A program made the position numbers and the translations under genes. From NCBI GenBank assembly GCA_024398055.1, contig CP073749.1, positions 3,844,594 to 3,908,593 of the forward strand: DNA of 64,000 nt, given 5' to 3'. The notes below the pieces were generated by a model that had not been told where the DNA came from, did not search any database, and saw nothing but the letters and a program-made list of their open reading frames with translations. Position 1 is the first letter of the stretch, and each line of letters begins with the position of its first letter. Shown in pieces: positions 41,475 through 50,923 of this stretch. The stretch is from a bacterium SCSIO 12741. Its GTDB lineage: Bacteria > Bacteroidota > Bacteroidia > Flavobacteriales_G > Salibacteraceae.

Positions 41475-43115
41475 TTGATTTTGAATAAATTCATTGAGCT
41501 CGGACTTCCGAAAGATATCACTGATGCCTTAACGGAAATGGGGATCGAAACCCCAACGCCCATCCAGGAACAGACCCTTCCTATATTGATTGATTCTGAG
41601 GTAGATCTGATCGGACTGGCGCAAACCGGAACAGGAAAGACCGCGGCCTTTGGATTGCCTCTGTTGACCAAGATCGACACGGACTTACCTTATACCCAAG
41701 CTGTGGTGATTGCACCTACTCGAGAATTGTGTCAGCAGATTACGGATCAAATTACCCTATTTTCTCAGTATGTAGCCAATTTGGGAATTTTGGCTGTTTA
41801 CGGTGGAACCGATATGAGGGGGCAACTTCGCGACTTGAAGAAAACGCGTCACATCATCGTGGCTACTCCCGGTCGATTGAAGGATTTGATCAACCGCAAA
41901 GCAGTCAAGCTTGACAAAACTGAGTATGTAGTACTGGATGAGGCCGATGAAATGCTTCGCTCCGGATTTAAGGAAGAGATTGACGAAATCCTGACCTATC
42001 TACCCGAGAGTAAGACTACTTGGTTGTTTTCCGCTACAATGCCGGACGAAATCAAAAACTTGGTGAAGAAATTCATGCCAGATGCAGTTAAAGTATCGGT
42101 GAATACCAAGAAAGAGGTAAACGAAAATATTGAGCATCAGTTCATTTCTGTAAAAGGTTCGGACAAATTTCCTACGTTGAAGAAAATCCTCGATGGAAAC
42201 CAGGACCTAAGAGGGATTGTATTTTGCCGAACCCGAATAAATGTTCAGAAATTGGCCGAGCAACTACAGGCCGCCCATTACCCTGTAGAAGCCCTACACG
42301 GCGAAATGACTCAGAACCAAAGGGATAAGGTGATGCGTCAGTTCAAAGAGCACCGCCTACGAGTTTTGGTGGCTACCGACGTGGCTGCCCGGGGTATTGA
42401 TGTTCAAGATTTGACCCATGTAATCCATTATTCCCTACCCGACGATTTGGCCTACTATACCCACCGAAGTGGGCGTACAGCTCGTGCCGGAAAGCAAGGT
42501 ATTTCTTTGGCCTTGGTAGATAATCGGGATAAGCGCAGAATGAGTAGCGTTCAGAAAAATCTGAAGGTAAAGCTCAAGCAAGTGGACCCACCATCAGAAC
42601 AGGAAATTGTAGCTGGTGCTGTGAGACGTTGGGCTAGAGGAGTGGTGGAAACTCCCGTAGGCAACGAATGGAAAGAATTGATTCAACCCATACTGGAAGA
42701 AGAGTTTGCAGGTTTGAGCCCTGATGACATTGTAGAACGTTTGATTTCCAGTGAATTGAATAAGCTGCCTTATCGTTTGCGCAATTCTTCCAAAGATTCA
42801 TCCAGACGTGATCGTGATCGCGACCGTGATTCTGATTCTCCAAGAAGAGAATTCGGTAGCAACAAGCACTGGGATCGTTTCTTTATCAATGTAGGAACCA
42901 TCGATAAAATCCGCAAACGCGATTTGTTGGATTTTGTATGTGACGTAACTGGATTGGAGAAAAAGGCAATTGGTGATATCACCTTAAAGAAGAAAATTTC
43001 CTTCTTTGATGTAAGCCGCGATCAATCCAAAATTGTAGCCCGTCGATTCAAAGGTGTGGTTGCTAATGGACGCAGCATTCGGGTGAACCGGGAAGATTCC
43101 GGCGGTCGCGGGTAA
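41475..43115 (+). CDS. DEAD-box RNA helicase with C-terminal DbpA-type RNA-binding domain
   Basis: A 546-residue ATP-dependent RNA helicase: Q motif TPTPIQEQTL, Walker A AQTGTGKTAAF, PTRELCQQ, DEAD (VLDEADEML), SAT, VFCRTRINV, ATDVAARGID and HRSGRTARAGKQG. A charged RD-rich linker (about 445-455) precedes a DbpA-like RNA-binding domain (about 465-546, KHWDRFFINVGTIDKIRKRD). Unwinds RNA, probably in ribosome assembly or cold adaptation. The start is TTG 41475 or TTG 41481; the first ATG is inside the Q-motif region and too late. Confidence 0.93.
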   Translation: MILNKFIELGLPKDITDALTEMGIETPTPIQEQTLPILIDSEVDLIGLAQTGTGKTAAFGLPLLTKIDTDLPYTQAVVIAPTRELCQQITDQITLFSQYVANLGILAVYGGTDMRGQLRDLKKTRHIIVATPGRLKDLINRKAVKLDKTEYVVLDEADEMLRSGFKEEIDEILTYLPESKTTWLFSATMPDEIKNLVKKFMPDAVKVSVNTKKEVNENIEHQFISVKGSDKFPTLKKILDGNQDLRGIVFCRTRINVQKLAEQLQAAHYPVEALHGEMTQNQRDKVMRQFKEHRLRVLVATDVAARGIDVQDLTHVIHYSLPDDLAYYTHRSGRTARAGKQGISLALVDNRDKRRMSSVQKNLKVKLKQVDPPSEQEIVAGAVRRWARGVVETPVGNEWKELIQPILEEEFAGLSPDDIVERLISSELNKLPYRLRNSSKDSSRRDRDRDRDSDSPRREFGSNKHWDRFFINVGTIDKIRKRDLLDFVCDVTGLEKKAIGDITLKKKISFFDVSRDQSKIVARRFKGVVANGRSIRVNREDSGGRG

Positions 43116-43171
43116 AAAAATACCACGGCACATTTCGTTTTCCGCTTGGAACAACTACTTTAGAGCTGTTC

Positions 43172-44203
43172 ATGGTGAGAAAAACTATACTGCTATTCAG
43201 CTTTTTGATATTTGGGTTTGCTGCTCAGGCTCAATTGGTTGAATACGATAGCTTGTTTGCTCAAACCGAGCAATTTGCCCGTAACTTTTTGACCCGGGAA
43301 CAAGACACCAATTACATCCGTAACTATTCCGATCGTTTGGCCCTGAAACTGGTGGGAGTGAATAAGTTTAACTTCTTTCAGCTCTATGACCGACGAGCGG
43401 AATCCATGGTTATCTACCGCCCAGACTTAGGTGTCAATATGGGGGTAGGGCTGTCTTATAGGTGGTTTTCCATCGATCTGGCATTTAGTCTTTCCTTTTT
43501 GCAGGAAAAAGCCATTGATGAAGCCCGTTTTTTCGATTTTCAAGGTGCCTTTTATTCCAGTGAACAATACATGGAAGGCGTGTACCAGTACTACTACGGT
43601 TATCGCCTGGCAGATCATCGGGGAAGTGATACCATCATAAGCGATGAATCTAAAATTCGCTCAGATGTAAGGACCATCAACATTAGTTTGCAATACCTCT
43701 ATGCTTTTAACTACGATAAGTTTAGTTTGAAGGCTCCCTTTGTGTTGAACGAAATCCAGCGCAAAAGTGCGGGTAGTGTAATTGGAGGAGTATCGTTTTC
43801 ACAGTTTAGTGTGGATGGCGATTCTGCCTTAGTGCCACGTGAAATGCGCAGCGATTTTGACCCACAGCTCGAAATGAAGGATATGTTGGTTGTCAATTTT
43901 GGTGTGAATTTAGGGTACATGTACACCGCTGTGCTCAAAGAGAAGTTCTTTCTAACCCTTGGACTGATACCGGGAATGGGGCTCAACTTTGGAGACTACG
44001 AGCAGGACCGGAGAAGAAGAATGGATCCTAATCTGGGCTTTCGTCTGAAAACCATGAATGCCATTGGTTACAATGCTGATCGTTTCTTTACAGGATTACA
44101 GTTCACCGGCTCCTTATTTTCTGTGGGTTTAGGAGAAAGGCGAGGGGCCCAAATCTCTCATGGGAAATTCAAGCTTTTCGTAGGATATCGGTTTAAGCCT
44201 TAG
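43172..44203 (+). CDS. DUF4421-family exported outer-membrane-like protein
   Basis: A 343-residue exported protein (signal KTILLFSFLIFGFAAQAQ) with beta-strand-rich outer-membrane pattern: LGVNMGVGLSYRWFSIDLAF, YLYAFNYDKFSLKAPFVLNEIQ, FFLTLGLIPGMGLNFGDYE, ending FVGYRFKP. It matches the Bacteroidota DUF4421 family, whose function is unknown; terminal aromatic residues are typical of beta-barrels. Convergent with the metallophosphoesterase; stops overlap by 11 bases. Confidence 0.8.
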   Translation: MVRKTILLFSFLIFGFAAQAQLVEYDSLFAQTEQFARNFLTREQDTNYIRNYSDRLALKLVGVNKFNFFQLYDRRAESMVIYRPDLGVNMGVGLSYRWFSIDLAFSLSFLQEKAIDEARFFDFQGAFYSSEQYMEGVYQYYYGYRLADHRGSDTIISDESKIRSDVRTINISLQYLYAFNYDKFSLKAPFVLNEIQRKSAGSVIGGVSFSQFSVDGDSALVPREMRSDFDPQLEMKDMLVVNFGVNLGYMYTAVLKEKFFLTLGLIPGMGLNFGDYEQDRRRRMDPNLGFRLKTMNAIGYNADRFFTGLQFTGSLFSVGLGERRGAQISHGKFKLFVGYRFKP

Positions 44204-45419
44204 CTTCCTTTTTTAGGGTAATTAGAGTGATTTCTGGCCAAATGCCTGAACGTCCGGGAAATCCTAAAAATCCAAATCCGCGGTTGACATATAAGTAACG
44301 GTCCTTTTCTTCATAGAGGCCCGCCCAGCGTGGGTACTTGTACTTTACAGGGCTCCATTTAAAACCCGGAATTTCAATGCCAAACTGCATGCCGTGGGTA
44401 TGTCCACTCAAAGTGAGGTCTACTTTTTTGGGGAAGTCGAGCACTTGTAAGTCCCAGTGCGAGGGATCATGAGAGAGTAGAATCGAAAAATCATCCGATT
44501 TGCTTCCTCGTAGAGCTTCTTGTAAATCACCGCGTTGTGGAAATGGAGGTTTGCCCCAATTCTCCACACCTGCCAAAACAATGCTTTCGCCGTCCTTTTC
44601 TAAACGAACATGGCGGTTGTTGAGCAAGTCAAAACCCATTTCCTTCTCATAACGGGCTAAGCGATCCATATTATTGAGCCAATCCTCTTTGGATGGCCAG
44701 GAAACGTATTCCCCATAATCGTGATTTCCGAGTACCGAGAATTTTCCAAAAGGAGCTTTCAGTTTTGCAAACAGGTCAATGTAAGGTTTTACCTCGTCCG
44801 CCAGATTGTTAACCAGGTCACCCGTAAACAGAATTAAGTCAGGGTTTTGCTCTTGTAGCAAATCCAGCCCCTTTTGAACTCCTTTTCGGCTGTCGAAAGA
44901 TCCGGAATGAACATCTGAGATTTGAGCTAGTGTAAAACCGTCGAAGGCATCTGGCAAGTGATCAAAGGTTAAAGTCACTCGGTGAACCCGGTAGCGGTAC
45001 TTTCCTTTAAAGATTCCAAATCCCAGGTAGAGAAGAGGAAGTGAAGTTAACAGCAGGCCTGCTTCATTGTACATTAGGTTTCTATCCTTCCAGGAAGCCA
45101 TTTCGCCATCGTAAATCGATTCGCCGGCAAACATGGCCATCCGAAAGAGGTCTTCTCCCAACATAAGGAAAGAAAATAGCACCTTGGTGAAAATCAAGCT
45201 CATGGCCAGACCGAAAAAGATGCTCATTCCCTGAGACTTTTCCACCGAGCTAAGCCGATAGATTCTGTTGTAGCTAATAACCGCGATGGCAGTAAATAAG
45301 CTGGTTGCCCAATAGGCCATTTCCCAAGCCAGCGAAAAATCAGAACTCCAGGCCGATTGAATGGCTTGAAACACGTAGAATTCCAAAAGCAGTAGGAAAA
45401 GTAGAATGAGAATAAGCAT
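44193..45419 (-). CDS. Membrane-bound metallophosphoesterase (YkuE-like)
   Basis: A 408-residue protein with four or five membrane segments (residues 1-135) and a calcineurin-like domain (about 155-405). Metal ligands: ISDVHSGSFD, LFTGDLVNN, LGNHDYGEY, LLSHDPSHWD and SGHTHGMQF, all present. The neighbouring substrate is unknown; relatives cleave UDP-sugars, phospholipids or cyclic nucleotides. A TAACTTCG box (7/8 of -7, minus strand) is four bases before the ATG. Confidence 0.9.
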   Translation of the reverse strand: MLILILLFLLLLEFYVFQAIQSAWSSDFSLAWEMAYWATSLFTAIAVISYNRIYRLSSVEKSQGMSIFFGLAMSLIFTKVLFSFLMLGEDLFRMAMFAGESIYDGEMASWKDRNLMYNEAGLLLTSLPLLYLGFGIFKGKYRYRVHRVTLTFDHLPDAFDGFTLAQISDVHSGSFDSRKGVQKGLDLLQEQNPDLILFTGDLVNNLADEVKPYIDLFAKLKAPFGKFSVLGNHDYGEYVSWPSKEDWLNNMDRLARYEKEMGFDLLNNRHVRLEKDGESIVLAGVENWGKPPFPQRGDLQEALRGSKSDDFSILLSHDPSHWDLQVLDFPKKVDLTLSGHTHGMQFGIEIPGFKWSPVKYKYPRWAGLYEEKDRYLYVNRGFGFLGFPGRSGIWPEITLITLKKEAKA

Positions 45420-45500
45420 ACAGCGAAGTTAGAACATCTGGAAAGGAGGGAGCGGAAGCGATCCCCTAAAAGATGTGAAACTACCTGTAGTTCGGCGGAC

Positions 45501-45529
45501 TTGGGATTAAAAAGATTAGCTAACTTTTG
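45501..45529 (+). promoter_or_regulatory. Promoter of the Reg_prop histidine kinase
   Basis: TTG (45501-45503), 17 bases, TAACTTTTG (45521-45529, one extra base against TAnnTTTG). ATG 45533 is three bases downstream, ATG 45542 twelve. Confidence 0.45.
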
Positions 45530-45532
45530 CCC

Positions 45533-48500
45533 ATGATTGCGATGAGGTGGGGGCTTGTAGGCTTGGTTTGGTTGACTGTTTTTTCAGTACAGGCGCAAAC
45601 CTATCGGTTTAGCGAATTGACGCTAAACGACGGGCTGCCTCAGAACTCTGTAAACCATGTATTTCAAGACCGGGACGGTTTCATTTGGCTGGGAACCCAA
45701 GATGGGATGTGTCGCTACGATTCCTACGATTTTCGGTATTACCGCACTGGTAAAGGAGCCGACGCTGCGCTAACCGACGGTTTTGTGGTTCGAATCACCC
45801 AGGATACCTCGGGACGTATCTGGGCCAGTACAAGAGATGGAATCAATGTAGTGGATCCGGCTGGTGGTAAAACATTTACCATCAAATACCTGGATCAGGG
45901 ACGGGAAGAAGTAGGACGAGCCATGACCCGGATCGGAGGCTACATTTATACCCGATTTGGAGGGCAGTTTTTTCGAATTCCAGAAGATTTAAAATCCGAT
46001 TCTACGGTACTCCTTTCCAGGCATGCTGAGTGGTTGGTTTCGAGCAATACCAAGAGTTTGTTCGATGTTTCTTATTCCAAGTATTGGGGCAAATTGCACA
46101 TGACCGCCTTTGGCTTGGTCATGGTCGATAAAGCTCCGGACGACACAATTAGAACTCCGGATTATACCTTTTTTCAACTGCCTTCAGAAAAGTCCATTTA
46201 CCTTTCTCCCAATCATCAAATTTGGGTTATATCCGGTTTGAGAGTGTTTAGGTATGTGCCTGAAAAAAAGATTCTTGAGCCAGTAATTCTACCAGATAGT
46301 GCGACGATTCCCTTGTGTATTGAATTTGACGATCGTGGGCAGGTTTGGATCGGAACCACCGATGGAATTTTTATCTGTGACGAAGCTGGAAAACTAACCC
46401 ATCTTACAGCAGATCAGCCCGGTGGGATATCCAATAACGTGGTTCACCACATCTATAGGGATGCACAAAACAACCTATGGATAGGTCTGGCTAACAAAGG
46501 CATCAATTTATATAAACCCCATTTGGATCGATTTAAATACCTCGATGGATTTGGGACCCGAGGCGATATGGTATGGGCCATTTACCAAGAGGATAGTACG
46601 CTTTGGGTGGGAGCTGAAGATGGACTTTATGAGTTGAGATTAACGACCGATCGGTTGACCGAAAATCGATTCTTATCCCAGGCCATTCGATCCAGAAAAA
46701 AGGTAGGTGTTATTCCGGAGCGTATTATGACCCTCGAAAAAGTCGGGAATGAATTGTGGTGCGGCGCTCGAGACCGATTTTATCGCATTGATTTGAACAA
46801 ACGCGACCGAGTAATCGAAACTCCTTTGCCCGAAACACCACAGTATTCAAGAACCAGACCGGTTACCAGTATTCAAGAAATTCAGGATGAAGTATGGATC
46901 ACCACATTCTTTGGAACTTATATCTATAATGCTGATGGAGAATGGCTTCGCAGTCGAATCGGAATAGAGGATAGCCTGCATGATCTTTCCACTTATTATA
47001 TTCTTTCTTCCTTAGCCCATAACCAGAAAATGTGGGTAGGTACGAACGATGGTATTTTCCGTATAGATCTCCCTGAAGAAAGAGTGACCAACTACCACTA
47101 CAAGTTTAGCCAGGAGAATAAAAGGCCTGCCTTTCGCTTTATCAGCGAGTTTGACCTCCAGGCAGATTCCGTTTTATGGATTGCCACTTTTGGCGGTGGG
47201 GTAGATCGGTTGGCCTTTGAAGCCGATACCATACAGAATTTCGGAAGTTCAGCTGGATTGGCCAATTCTGTTGTCTCTGCCGTGAATTACGATGCCCAAA
47301 CAGGTCTGTGGGCCACACACAATCAGGGTGTTTCGCTGCTTCCCAATGGAGAGGATCGATTTGTCAATTTTGATGCAGAGGATGGTCTCCTTTTTCAGGA
47401 AGCTGCTATCAGTTGCATCTTTAGTAACTCGCATCGGGAGATTGCTTATGGCACACCTGAGGGGTTAATTGCCTTTCATCCAGATACCGTGCTACAACCG
47501 GTAGATTTGGATATTCCGGTATACCTCACGGGTTTGAGTTTAAATTATCACGCTCAGGATTCGCTTTTGCAGGCATTGCAGCACTCTGAATCGGTTTTGG
47601 ACTTGTTTCCGGGTAATAAGGTAGTTACCTTAGAGTTTGCTGCATTGGATTACGCTAATCCTGAAGAGGTCTTGTATTTCTTTCAACTCGAAGGATTTGA
47701 TGAGGAATGGGTAACCACCACCTCGCACAACCGACGTGTGACCTATTCGAATTTGCCTGCGGGAAACTATAATTTTCGGGTTCGGGCGGTTAATCCAAGA
47801 GGACAACAAAGCGAGGTTCTGCTTCAGGTGCCTTTGGTGGTTCATCCGCCTTTTTGGCAAAAGCCTTGGTTCGTTGTGCTTGTTGTTCTACTGATAGTCG
47901 CCATTGGAGTTCAAACCACCGTTTTCTTTTCTCAGCGCAAATTAAAACAGCGTTTGAGGGAGTTGGAAATGGAGCAAAAAGTGCGCTCAGAGCGGGAGCG
48001 GATTTCAAAAGATTTACACGACAATGTAGGCAGTAATTTGACCTATTTGGTGCACTCCTTGGATAACCTTTCCTACCGAATAGAAACCAAGAATGAAGCA
48101 CTTCCCGGAGAACGAATTGATGAATTGAGCAATAGTGTGAGGTATACCATGGAACAGCTCCGGGAGAGCATTTGGGTACTCAATAAAAACCAGATTTCGC
48201 TCCGCGATATTGAAGGGAAGCTGATGGATTTCTCCAGTAGAATGTTTTCCTTGCAAAATATAGAATATCAGGTAGAATTAATCGGTAACTTAAATAAAGA
48301 GTTTAAAACATCGGAGGCCATTCAACTCTTTCGTATTGCCCAGGAATGCATTCAAAATATTGTCAAACACGCACAAGCCAAAAACGTACTCATCGAATTG
48401 ACTTTTGCTGATGGCAAACTTCGATTGGATGTGAAGGATGACGGTATCGGTTTTGAGCGAAATGGAGATTTGGAGGGGCATTATGGTTTGCAAAACATGC

Positions 48501-48598
48501 AGATTAGAGCGGAGGAAACAGGAGGCACATTTACCCTGAAAACCGAACCCCGAAAAGGAACCCACATACAAGTTGAGATTCCCATTCCTGACAATTAA
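45533..48598 (+). CDS. Two-component sensor histidine kinase with Reg_prop propellers
   Basis: A 1021-residue membrane sensor (ATG 45533; ATG 45542 is also possible). Signal peptide, then many Reg_prop beta-propeller repeats (about 25-680; e.g. DGFIWLGTQDGMCRY, GRIWASTRDGINVVD, LWIGLANKGINLY), a Y_Y_Y domain (about 690-760), a membrane segment, HisKA_3 with His829 in ERISKDLHDNVGSNL, and a HATPase (AQAKNVLIELTFADG, DDGIGF). Hybrid-like periplasmic sensors of this shape respond to ligands such as glycans. The LuxR-type response regulator follows 61 bases downstream. Confidence 0.93.
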   Translation: MIAMRWGLVGLVWLTVFSVQAQTYRFSELTLNDGLPQNSVNHVFQDRDGFIWLGTQDGMCRYDSYDFRYYRTGKGADAALTDGFVVRITQDTSGRIWASTRDGINVVDPAGGKTFTIKYLDQGREEVGRAMTRIGGYIYTRFGGQFFRIPEDLKSDSTVLLSRHAEWLVSSNTKSLFDVSYSKYWGKLHMTAFGLVMVDKAPDDTIRTPDYTFFQLPSEKSIYLSPNHQIWVISGLRVFRYVPEKKILEPVILPDSATIPLCIEFDDRGQVWIGTTDGIFICDEAGKLTHLTADQPGGISNNVVHHIYRDAQNNLWIGLANKGINLYKPHLDRFKYLDGFGTRGDMVWAIYQEDSTLWVGAEDGLYELRLTTDRLTENRFLSQAIRSRKKVGVIPERIMTLEKVGNELWCGARDRFYRIDLNKRDRVIETPLPETPQYSRTRPVTSIQEIQDEVWITTFFGTYIYNADGEWLRSRIGIEDSLHDLSTYYILSSLAHNQKMWVGTNDGIFRIDLPEERVTNYHYKFSQENKRPAFRFISEFDLQADSVLWIATFGGGVDRLAFEADTIQNFGSSAGLANSVVSAVNYDAQTGLWATHNQGVSLLPNGEDRFVNFDAEDGLLFQEAAISCIFSNSHREIAYGTPEGLIAFHPDTVLQPVDLDIPVYLTGLSLNYHAQDSLLQALQHSESVLDLFPGNKVVTLEFAALDYANPEEVLYFFQLEGFDEEWVTTTSHNRRVTYSNLPAGNYNFRVRAVNPRGQQSEVLLQVPLVVHPPFWQKPWFVVLVVLLIVAIGVQTTVFFSQRKLKQRLRELEMEQKVRSERERISKDLHDNVGSNLTYLVHSLDNLSYRIETKNEALPGERIDELSNSVRYTMEQLRESIWVLNKNQISLRDIEGKLMDFSSRMFSLQNIEYQVELIGNLNKEFKTSEAIQLFRIAQECIQNIVKHAQAKNVLIELTFADGKLRLDVKDDGIGFERNGDLEGHYGLQNMQIRAEETGGTFTLKTEPRKGTHIQVEIPIPDN

Positions 48599-48659
48599 GG
48601 CAAATGCCTTATTTCCGATTTCCCCGAGAGATGCTTATTTTGTGAAACAGCACTAAGCT

Positions 48660-49310
48660 ATGATCGAAAAAATTAAAGTTGGAGTAGTAGAGGATAACCC
48701 GGATTTGACCCGGGCTATTCGCGAAAAACTGGAGCTCTTTGATGAAGTAGAGTTTTTGTTTTCGGCCATGAATGGAAAGGAAGCTCTGCTTAAGCTTCAG
48801 CTCTACGAACCCGATTTGTTGCTGATGGACATCAATATGCCTGTCATGAATGGGGTGGAAGCAACTCGGCTCATCCGGGAACAATACCCCAAGATTCGCA
48901 TTCTGATTCTTACCGTTTTTGATGATGATGAAAACATCTTTGAATCCATTGTGGCTGGGGCTTCCGGATACTTGCTTAAAGACGAGAAACCGGCCAAGTT
49001 GCACCAAGCCATTCGGGAAATAGCCGAAGGAGGCGCTCCCATGTCACCGGGAATTGCACTAAAGGTTTTGCGACTCATCCGATTCAACGACGAAAAGGGA
49101 AAATCCGACATTCCTGATTTTCAATTGACCAAAAGAGAACAGGAGATTTTGGAGCACATCAGCAAAGGAAAGAACCATTCCATCATCGCTGAGGATTTGT
49201 TTATAAGCCCCAAAACAGTGCGAAAGCACATCGAAAACATATATTCCAAGCTCCAGGTCCACAACCGGGTAGAAGCGGTGCAAAAGGCCATTAAATATGG
49301 ATTGGTATAA
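48660..49310 (+). CDS. NarL/LuxR-family response regulator
   Basis: A 216-residue response regulator. Receiver with VVEDNPDLTRAIREKLE and the phospho-acceptor Asp57 in LLLMDINMPVMNG, K in YLLKDE; C-terminal LuxR HTH (about 148-210) with LTKREQEILEHISKGKNHSI and SPKTVRKHIENIYSKL. Partner of the upstream histidine kinase, from gene order. A TTATTTTG box lies 18 bases before ATG 48660. Confidence 0.93.
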   Translation: MIEKIKVGVVEDNPDLTRAIREKLELFDEVEFLFSAMNGKEALLKLQLYEPDLLLMDINMPVMNGVEATRLIREQYPKIRILILTVFDDDENIFESIVAGASGYLLKDEKPAKLHQAIREIAEGGAPMSPGIALKVLRLIRFNDEKGKSDIPDFQLTKREQEILEHISKGKNHSIIAEDLFISPKTVRKHIENIYSKLQVHNRVEAVQKAIKYGLV

Positions 49311-49473
49311 AATCTACACCTTGAACCAACCTTTCTCATGATTCTTTTGTTTTCTACAACATGAATCGTTCAACGGTTGAAAGAATCGATGGGAACCCTT
49401 GCTATCCTTGTGATTTCGTTAATTTTGGCGATCAACTTGAACAGAACATTTTCTAATTCAAAAAACATACGTA

Positions 49474-49911
49474 TTGAAAAGGGCAGAAATTCAAACCGAT
49501 AAGGGGGTCATGACCGTAGAGTTTTACGAAAAAGACGCACCTAACACAGTGGCAAACTTTGTCAAATTGAGCCAGGATGGCTATTATGATGGATTAAACT
49601 TCCATCGGGTAATTCCCAACTTCGTTATTCAAGGCGGTTGTCCAGATGGAACAGGTGCTGGCGGACCTGGTTACAAAATCGACTGCGAGTTAGACGGTGA
49701 TAATCAGTTTCACGATCGCGGAGTGCTAAGTATGGCTCATGCCGGTAGAAACACCGGGGGATCTCAATTCTTTATTTGTCACAATCGCTCGAATACGCAG
49801 CACTTAGACCGCAATCATACTTGTTTTGGTAAAGTGGTAGAAGGCGTTGACGTGATCGATCAGATTCGTGCCGGAGACAAGATTGAAAAAATCACCATTA
49901 CCGAAGAGTAG
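49474..49911 (+). CDS. Cytosolic cyclophilin-type peptidyl-prolyl isomerase
   Basis: A 145-residue cyclophilin starting with TTG 49474 (no suitable ATG; the region before it has a stop). Motifs: [47 protein letters not shown]. No signal peptide, so it is the cytosolic counterpart of the secreted copy at 12099-12977. A TAAG-loop hairpin follows its stop. Confidence 0.93.
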   Translation: MKRAEIQTDKGVMTVEFYEKDAPNTVANFVKLSQDGYYDGLNFHRVIPNFVIQGGCPDGTGAGGPGYKIDCELDGDNQFHDRGVLSMAHAGRNTGGSQFFICHNRSNTQHLDRNHTCFGKVVEGVDVIDQIRAGDKIEKITITEE

Positions 49912-49914
49912 TGC

Positions 49915-49932
49915 ATAGGGCTAAGGCCCTAT
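49915..49932. terminator. Hairpin between convergent cyclophilin and HAD genes
   Basis: ATAGGGC (49915-49921), loop TAAG, GCCCTAT (49926-49932), overlapping the last bases of the HAD gene. The T-run is weak, so it is only a possible bidirectional terminator. Confidence 0.45.
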
Positions 49933-50771
49933 TTCTTCCATATTTCTTGCAGGTAGCGAACGACGCTGTTGTCGTCATTGCTTCCTATGACTCGGTGTGC
50001 TTTCTTGATGAGCGCTGGATTGGCATTGCTCACAGCAATAGCCTGATTGGACAGGGCAAACATTTTTAGGTCGTTGAGTTCATCTCCAAAAACGGTAAGG
50101 TTCTTTTGATTTCCAAAACCTTGTTCCAAAAGGTAGTTGATTCCCTCGGCCTTATTGGCTCGGTGAAAATGAATCGTGAGCCACCAGGATTTGGGTTCGT
50201 AGAGGTTTTCCGTTAAGTTGAGATTTAGCAAATCGCCAAATTGCTGGCGTAAATCTGATTGAACTTGTTCAAGAGGAGCGCGATCATCCATTAGGGTCAT
50301 CGAAACCACCTGCTCTTCATAAAAGGGGCTGAGATCCTGGGTTTCCCTGAGTCGGTGATCCTTAGCCTTGATGCGATCATTCAGGTACCAGAGTTGGCCC
50401 TGATTGGTCAATTTGTGGTAATAAAGCAGCTCTTGTTCATCGATAAAGGCCGAAACAAACAACCCTAAACTCCTTTCCTGCATATAGTTTAGCAATCCGG
50501 CTTTAATCGCGCTTGGAAATCCCTGTATGGCCAGGTACCGATGCTGAGCAAAGTCGCAGATGTAGGCTCCATTGATACAAACAACCGGAATTTGAATCGG
50601 TAAATCTCCAAGAATTTGTTTCATGGTGTGTAAGCTACGAGCACTGGCTACCGAAATGGGCATGCCGTCATCCAACAAATCTTTTAAGGCAGAGTAGGAG
50701 TAATCCGATAGTTTCCCTTCAGGATTTAGAAGAGTTCCATCGAGATCCGTAATGAATAATTGTCCGTTCAA
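49929..50771 (-). CDS. HAD-superfamily hydrolase, Cof type
   Basis: A 280-residue HAD phosphatase of the Cof/YidA group: DLDGTLLNPEGKLS (catalytic Asp9 and Asp11), ISVASARSLHTM (Ser motif II), a C2B cap domain in the middle (about 85-190), NKAEGINYLLEQGFG (motif III lysine nearby) and FGDELNDLKMF (motif IV). Hydrolyses sugar phosphates or related small molecules. Divergent from the GbsR-like gene with 152 bases between; the operator 50875-50898 is in that spacer. Confidence 0.9.
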   Translation of the reverse strand: MNGQLFITDLDGTLLNPEGKLSDYSYSALKDLLDDGMPISVASARSLHTMKQILGDLPIQIPVVCINGAYICDFAQHRYLAIQGFPSAIKAGLLNYMQERSLGLFVSAFIDEQELLYYHKLTNQGQLWYLNDRIKAKDHRLRETQDLSPFYEEQVVSMTLMDDRAPLEQVQSDLRQQFGDLLNLNLTENLYEPKSWWLTIHFHRANKAEGINYLLEQGFGNQKNLTVFGDELNDLKMFALSNQAIAVSNANPALIKKAHRVIGSNDDNSVVRYLQEIWKK

Positions 50772-50874
50772 TCCAATGTATTTAGGCTTGCAATAATATT
50801 CAATTCGATGGCTGAGAAAGGGCTTTGGGGCGTAATTGTATAACTGTGATCATGAGATTAAAAAATTATTACTG

Positions 50875-50898
50875 TACTTTCAGAAATAATTGAAAGTA
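50875..50898 (+). promoter_or_regulatory. Operator site 1 (TTTCA-N8-TGAAA type dyad)
   Basis: Inverted repeat with arms TACTTTC (50875-50881) and GAAAGTA (50892-50898). Its reverse complement agrees with site 2 (51469-51492) at 20 of 24 positions and at 17 of the central 18. It covers the -33 box of the regulator gene. Confidence 0.75.
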
Positions 50899-50919
50899 TA
50901 GAAAATAATTCTATATTTG
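50890..50919 (+). promoter_or_regulatory. Promoter of the GbsR/MarR-like regulator
   Basis: TTG (50890-50892), 19 bases, TATATTTG (50912-50919): a perfect Bacteroidota promoter. ATG 50924 is four bases beyond the box. Confidence 0.75.
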
Positions 50920-50923
50920 AACC